Assembly: GCA_022410635.1 (NCBI GenBank)
Contig: JAJVDF010000450.1
Location: forward strand, 397,287 to 461,286
Source of the DNA: Tretioscincus oriximinensis
Lineage: Eukaryota > Chordata > Lepidosauria > Squamata > Gymnophthalmidae
Length of the DNA: 64,000 nucleotides
Direction of reading: 5' to 3'
The notes beneath the pieces are model-generated. The model made no database searches. It saw only the letters and a program-made list of their open reading frames with translations, and was not told where the DNA came from. This document shows, piece by piece, positions 58,672-64,000 of the stretch. A program made the translations under genes and the position numbers. Numbering within the stretch: position 1 is the stretch's first letter; each line of letters starts with the position of its first letter.

Positions 58672-58956
58672 CTAAAAAAGAGTTATGAAGTGCTTGTAAT
58701 ATGTCTAGAAAAGAAGCGGCCCCACATAAGGGGAGCCGCAGCTTACCGGCGTGCGCCCGGGAGCCCTACACATGGGCGCCGCCATGTTTTTCAAGGTCAG
58801 ATTTGACCTCGGAAAACATGGCGGTTTTTCCGGTGACGCGCTTCCGGTGCGACGCCGGGGTATAAAGCAAGAGGCCAACTCCATGTTCGGCCTCTTGCTT
58901 TTCTGATGCTTTAAACTCTAAAAAAGAGTTACAAAGTGCTTGTAATATGTCTAGAA
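58672..58956. mobile_element. CpG-rich promoter-like insert between 39-base direct repeats
   Basis: Direct repeats 58,672-58,710 and 58,918-58,956 match at 37 of 39 bases (CTAAAAAAGAGTTA..., ...TGTCTAGAA). Between them lie 207 bases with about 18 CpG in an otherwise CpG-poor setting. The insert holds two facing ATGGCGG motifs (58,780s and near 58,819), AGGTCA-GATT-TGACCT between them, CTTCCGG (58,851 region), TATAAAG (58,861) and a GCAAGAGGCC/GGCCTCTTGC hairpin (58,867-58,898). It looks like a compact promoter. Its origin is unknown to me. Confidence 0.6.
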
Positions 58957-59454
58957 CATTTTACCAATATACTGAGGAGGAAAAAAACATACAGTGAAGA
59001 ACAAAACAAAACCTGCACAATCTTATTGCATTTACCTGGTACAATTCTAAAACAGATGATCTGTTACCAAGTGATCCATTTCAAGGCTGGGATAGATAAC
59101 TCTGAATTGGACCACATGTCCATACAATGATGACTGAAGTTTTGGAGCTGGCTACACCAGGGCTAAAATTCAGGAATAAACATTACAAACCTCATTTCAG
59201 TAACTGAAATGCAGAAGCTTGTATTTCCTGATGCCTCCATACCCTCGACTAAGTGGAGCTTATATATTTGTAGACCTCAATAATATTTGCAGTCCAGATC
59301 AAAAGACCTTTAATTAGTATTGTGCTCAATCATGCATTTTTCGAGTGAACCTGCAATGGGCAAGTTTTTCTGATATTCTCTACTGACATACTGTTAGTAA
59401 AGAATAACAGTAAGTACAGGAAGATCCTTAAAAGCACGAGTGTTTTAATTTTAC

Positions 59455-59580
59455 CTCTGGTCCACATTTATATATTTATTTAATGATTTATAACCTGCCC
59501 TTCAGCATAGATCCCAAGGCAGGTAACAGGACTAAAAGCAATACAAAAAAATGTTTAAAATAAGTAAAACATTTAAAAGG
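59455..59580 (-). mobile_element. Degraded retroposon 3' tail (reversed)
   Basis: On minus: TGTTACCTGCCTTGGGATC, TGAAGGGCAGGTTATAAATC and ATTAAATAAATATATAAATG. This is the clearest of the reversed tails with the GGGC(A/G)GG-TATAAATAAAT order typical of reptile SINE/LINE ends. Confidence 0.5.
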
Positions 59581-60489
59581 GNGATACCCTCTCCCAGGTG
59601 CAGGGGAGCTATTGCACATTGGAAGTGCATTTTTCATATGGAATGGATACATGTTATGATTTTAGAGATGCTTTTAAATATGAAATTGACACAAAGCATG
59701 TTTTTGGGTATGGAATGGATCACCCTGGCATGTTTATGTGACAACTACCTCTAATGAATAATCTTTTTGAGGTTCTTATCCTACTATGTGTGAATGCAAC
59801 TTTAGATTATTTCATTTCAAGCATGTCTCAGCATAAACTTGATCTCCTAGACAGAAAGAATGCACTAATACGTTATGAGGGAAAACACTCAGAATTGTGG
59901 CAACGATGTTGTTCCAAATTTAATTAGAATCTAAACAGGATATAGCAAAATTATGAAACAGTGGAGATCTGAAGCAATGCAAATATATTCACTTCTGATT
60001 TTGTAGGTTAGCAAATAAATGATAATAATAGGTATTATCAAGCCACCCTAGCATTTGGAAGGCATGATAGNTCCAACTGGACAAAAGATACTTCTTTTAA
60101 GTATATAGAACAATATAAATTCGGCATGATGATTTATAGAAGTGTTATGTAAATGTACTTTAAATCCCCTAGAATTATGTAAACCTTTTTATGGTATATG
60201 TATTCATAATAATAAACTTTTAATTTGAAAGGTGAAATCACTAAATGTGGAAAAAAATTGGGTTTATAATATTTGGATCCTATTTTTTTCCTACATGAAA
60301 GGAGGGAGAGTTTTGTTAAATGTTTTTGTGTTTATGTTCTATGTATTTTCTTGTCGTTTTTAAGTTAATCTTAGATAAATAAGAGGCAGTATGTTTTTTA
60401 GTATGGTCCGTACTTTCTCAAGAGTAACCATCAAATTCTGGGGCTCTGATTGTGGCAAAAAAAAGAAAAGAATTCTGAACCGAGATACT

Positions 60490-61060
60490 GCTGTTTGCCT
60501 GGGCATGTTCAGGGCAGGGCATGTTCAGAAGTGGCTCTTCATCCCCATTTAAAATGCCTCAGCACACTGCAATGCTTTACAGCTGGGAGGCTGGTAAGCT
60601 CTGCAGGACTCTTCCATTTGGAACACCTCAATGCTCCTTCCATTTAAAATAGCTCAGCGCACACCACCACTGGCACTGGGGTGGGGCTGCTGCAGCTTAT
60701 CGGCTTACATGGCCCAGCCATGCAGCCTTTTCCTGTCATTGCCGCAACTGCCCACTCTCTCCACAGGCCTTACACCAAGCCAAGGCTAGCTGCCTGCACA
60801 ACAATTCCCAAACTCCCCCCACCCAACACATCATGCCAACTCAATACTGACTGGACCCGAGTCCTCAACCATGGCCTGAGCTGGGTGTGCCAGCTGCCCA
60901 CATTGCAGATGAGATATTTTAGGTGTGAGACTCGGAGACAGATGCCAATAAGGGAGGGAAGCAATGGAACCAGCCCTGACCACTTGGATTATAGTCTTTC
61001 CTTCCCTGTTGGAGCTACCTTTCTTCCAATCTGATCTCATCTATAAAGGCTGTTGCTGAG
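60490..61060. other. GC-richer DNA with degenerate internal repeats
   Basis: Segments around CCATTTAAAATGCCTCAGC, CCATTTGGAACACCTCAATG and CCATTTAAAATAGCTCAGC recur at irregular intervals between 60,540 and 60,665. The rest is C-rich on plus. No gene is supported. Confidence 0.4.
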
Positions 61061-61199
61061 CCCCAGCCAGAGCTCACTGCCACAGAGGCAAGAGGGGGGT
61101 CCCTCCTCCAAATCTAGCATCAGAAGTGAGGGGGAAAGGTGATGAGGGCGATTCAGACTCCTGGGTCTGTTGGATAAGGGGCCTCGAGTAGGGAGGACT

Positions 61200-61400
61200 A
61201 GGGGGCTGGGCATACAAGTGAAACACACATAGGAGGGGGACTGGAACAGATCAAAACACACTCCAGGGGTCTGCAACATAGGGAAACCCACACAGGAGGT
61301 GAAGTGCAATACAGGGACATATAAAGGAGGGGTACTGCAACATATTGAAACACCCACAGGAGGGGGGCTGGCCATAAGGGAAACACATACCAAAAGGGAG
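61200..61400 (+). repeat. Degenerate minisatellite, about 32-36 base unit
   Basis: At least six units with the core CTGCAACATAGGGAAAC, CACACAGGAGGGG follow each other with spacing of roughly 30-36 bases. A 231-codon minus-strand open frame covers this region only because the repeat happens to lack stops on that strand. Confidence 0.65.
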
Positions 61401-61600
61401 GAAGGAATGAATGAAAGAAATGCGCATAAAAGAAGAAGGAAGGAAGGAATGAAAGAACAGAGAAAAAGTAATAAACCAAGAAGAATCAAAGCAGGGATAT
61501 GTTTAGAGTGGAGGGATGGGGGGATGAGAGCAAGAATGGGGGTGGTGGTGAAGGGAGTGGGTGAAGGGATGGCCAAATCCCACGCCTGCATTGCTGCAGG
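61401..61600 (+). repeat. Purine-rich low-complexity tract
   Basis: GAAGGAAGGAATGAA runs pass into G-rich GGATGGGGGGATGAG and GGGGGTGGTGGTGAAGGG sequence. It is simple sequence, possibly grown from the neighbouring minisatellite. Confidence 0.6.
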
Positions 61601-62809
61601 CTTTATATTAGCAAAATTAACAAAAAACAAAAGAACCANGAAGCAAATGTGAGCCTTAAAACAATGTAGGTCACAAAAGGTAACTTTCCATTCTTTATCC
61701 AGATAGCAAAATATCCTTCCATTTTGAGACACACTTAATTGTGTCCTAATGAAAAATTCATAAAAGCCAGGCAGGAATGTAATATTTCAGGTTATATGGA
61801 CAATGAGAATGCCTTTGACCTCTTGAATTCTTCCATGTCTTCTCCAAGAGACACTTTAGGTAATAGCCAATAGGCTGCATTAATGCAGATGATAATTTGA
61901 TAAGCTATGGCTGCCAGAGGGATTTGGGATAACAAGCAGGAAGCATTTGATCCCCTGCTCACACAATCATAGATCACTAATTCTTTTGTAGCTCATCGTT
62001 TTTAAAAAATGTGATTACTTGAATGCCTGATTTGTACATTTTTCTCCTTTTATAACAGTGCTACTTATGCTTGATTACTGACTATAGTCCTTTCAGAAGA
62101 CCTCTTTATCTTAATGTGTGCCGTGCAGTAATCAAACTTATTTCACACAAAAAATTGCTGCATGTTATGAATTACATCACTTGTGCATTCTGTGCAATAA
62201 AATTCAAGGTGTAATACAGCCCAGATGAAACCTTTTAAATCCTGATTTGAATGAGAAATGTGATAATATTCTGAGATCTATGTTAGGAAGGGTTCTGTTG
62301 GATTATATCAATGACTCATCTAGTCCACCAACTCATTTTCACAGTGGCCAAAATGAAGCCCACAAATGAGACATGAGAATATCAGCTCTTTCCCCAAGCA
62401 AATTGAGTACCAGATTTCAGAGAAGAACATCCTTTGTAGCCCTAACTCCCATCAAACTGGCTAATCCTGTCTAGAAGCCATGTAGCTCAATATTAATGAT
62501 TGTACAATTAACGATCATTTTTGGAAGTAAGGATGATCCCAGATGCATGCCTTCATACTGCTTATAATGGACATTATCATAGCAATTGCCATGATGTCGA
62601 TCATGATGCTGTCAATGGGACGACAGCAAAAATGTGGGAATATTTGAGGGAAGGAGAGGTGGGAGGGTGGTGGTGTTCCTTCTAGCCAACCGTGCAGGCT
62701 TCCCTTTCTTCCTCCCTCTTTTCCCTCTGTCATAGCTGTGGGCAGATAGGCTTGCCTACACTGTGCTTTTCATGGGTAGAAGGGCTGAGAAAAAAATTAA
62801 AAAGGGGAA
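61601..62809. other. Unassigned DNA
   Basis: AT-rich with no firm gene or repeat. The last 150 bases before the gap are CT- and GGTGG-rich. Confidence 0.35.
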
Positions 62810-63649
62810 NNNNNNNNNNNNNNNNNNNNNNNNNNNNNNNNNNNNNNNNNNNNNNNNNNNNNNNNNNNNNNNNNNNNNNNNNNNNNNNNNNNNNNNNNNN
62901 NNNNNNNNNNNNNNNNNNNNNNNNNNNNNNNNNNNNNNNNNNNNNNNNNNNNNNNNNNNNNNNNNNNNNNNNNNNNNNNNNNNNNNNNNNNNNNNNNNNN
63001 NNNNNNNNNNNNNNNNNNNNNNNNNNNNNNNNNNNNNNNNNNNNNNNNNNNNNNNNNNNNNNNNNNNNNNNNNNNNNNNNNNNNNNNNNNNNNNNNNNNN
63101 NNNNNNNNNNNNNNNNNNNNNNNNNNNNNNNNNNNNNNNNNNNNNNNNNNNNNNNNNNNNNNNNNNNNNNNNNNNNNNNNNNNNNNNNNNNNNNNNNNNN
63201 NNNNNNNNNNNNNNNNNNNNNNNNNNNNNNNNNNNNNNNNNNNNNNNNNNNNNNNNNNNNNNNNNNNNNNNNNNNNNNNNNNNNNNNNNNNNNNNNNNNN
63301 NNNNNNNNNNNNNNNNNNNNNNNNNNNNNNNNNNNNNNNNNNNNNNNNNNNNNNNNNNNNNNNNNNNNNNNNNNNNNNNNNNNNNNNNNNNNNNNNNNNN
63401 NNNNNNNNNNNNNNNNNNNNNNNNNNNNNNNNNNNNNNNNNNNNNNNNNNNNNNNNNNNNNNNNNNNNNNNNNNNNNNNNNNNNNNNNNNNNNNNNNNNN
63501 NNNNNNNNNNNNNNNNNNNNNNNNNNNNNNNNNNNNNNNNNNNNNNNNNNNNNNNNNNNNNNNNNNNNNNNNNNNNNNNNNNNNNNNNNNNNNNNNNNNN
63601 NNNNNNNNNNNNNNNNNNNNNNNNNNNNNNNNNNNNNNNNNNNNNNNNN
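62810..63649. other. Assembly gap (840 N)
   Basis: Unbroken N. Any open frame spanning it is an artefact. Confidence 1.
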
Positions 63650-64000
63650 GACTTTCTGCTAGACTAACACAGCTATTTCTCTGAAAATATCTTTTTCTTG
63701 TTAGTCTCGAAGATATTGCTAGATAAACTGGGCCCAGATTCACACAGATTTTTNAAAAAAAATTACCATGCTGGCAGCAAGTATCTGGCAAACATATTCT
63801 GGGAGGTTTCCTTGAAAGCTTCAAGGAAAATCTTATTTCTTGGTGTTGCAGGGCTCTCTGGAGCTACCCCATTGTGCCTATTCTGGCATTGTCCTTATGG
63901 GAGATGTTCTCAGATTGAATGTGTCTGTGAGGTTTCTTTGAATGCAAGTAAATTTCTCTACTGACTTCCTTTGAGAACCCTTATCCGCTGTAGTTTGAAC
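63650..64000. other. Unassigned DNA at the window end
   Basis: A plus-strand open frame at 63,698-63,964 has no splice support. TTTGAATGCAAGTAAATTTC and CTTGAAAGCTTCAAGG are small local palindromic motifs only. Confidence 0.3.

Noticed and set aside
61037..61732. 231-codon minus-strand open frame rich in L, P, S
   Set aside because: It follows the period of the minisatellite and has no domain or splice support.
62692..63824. Very long open frames on both strands near the end
   Set aside because: They cross the 840-N gap; the length is made of unknown bases.

Overview
The window looks like AT-rich noncoding DNA from a reptile, most likely a squamate. There are no dense open reading frames, many scattered single N bases, and one 840-base assembly gap. 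The repeats are the kind I associate with squamate genomes: tRNA-headed SINEs, 5'-truncated CR1-type LINEs whose 3' ends read TTCTTATGTTCTTATG, a dead Penelope-like element with a GIY-YIG domain, and several fold-back or TA-flanked DNA elements. I could not name the species or any host gene.

Layout. 1-7,470: mostly unassigned DNA with a head-to-head pair of a short repeat (2,283-2,450), an (ATT/GTT)n tract, and several weak exon candidates. 7,471-7,830: first copy of a repeat carrying TTCCGGAA palindromes. 10,158-20,000: two tRNA-SINEs, a CR1 3' end and an (ATT)n tract in otherwise unassigned DNA. 22,960-26,280: the densest repeat block. It holds a second TTCCGGAA repeat that runs into two large stem-loops, then a Penelope-like element on the minus strand interrupted by a CR1 3' end. 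27,960-29,403: one SINE plus an 80-base near-identical piece of it. 33,505-34,430: the longest CR1 copy, with the C-terminal end of a reverse transcriptase. 35,801-35,884: 21 perfect GATA units. 37,298-37,528 and 47,809-48,019: two mariner-like MITEs. 38,600-38,902: a CpG-rich Tigger/pogo-like element with tandem CRE-type sites. 40,585-45,155: two CR1 ends and two SINEs. 48,740-48,825: a 39-bp hairpin with no unpaired base. 49,620-50,200 and 60,490-61,600: GC- or purine-rich low-complexity DNA including a degenerate minisatellite. 54,287-54,600: a well-preserved SINE. 58,672-58,956: a CpG-rich promoter-like insert between 39-base direct repeats. 62,810-63,649: gap.

Host genes. No complete gene is visible. 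A few short stop-free stretches lie between good splice signals on both strands. The best are 45,223-45,436, 36,815-36,945 and 6,454-6,559 on plus, and 5,677-5,909 and 9,018-9,091 on minus. Exon look-alikes are common in this kind of DNA, so they are listed at low confidence. The window could be an intron or a gene desert.
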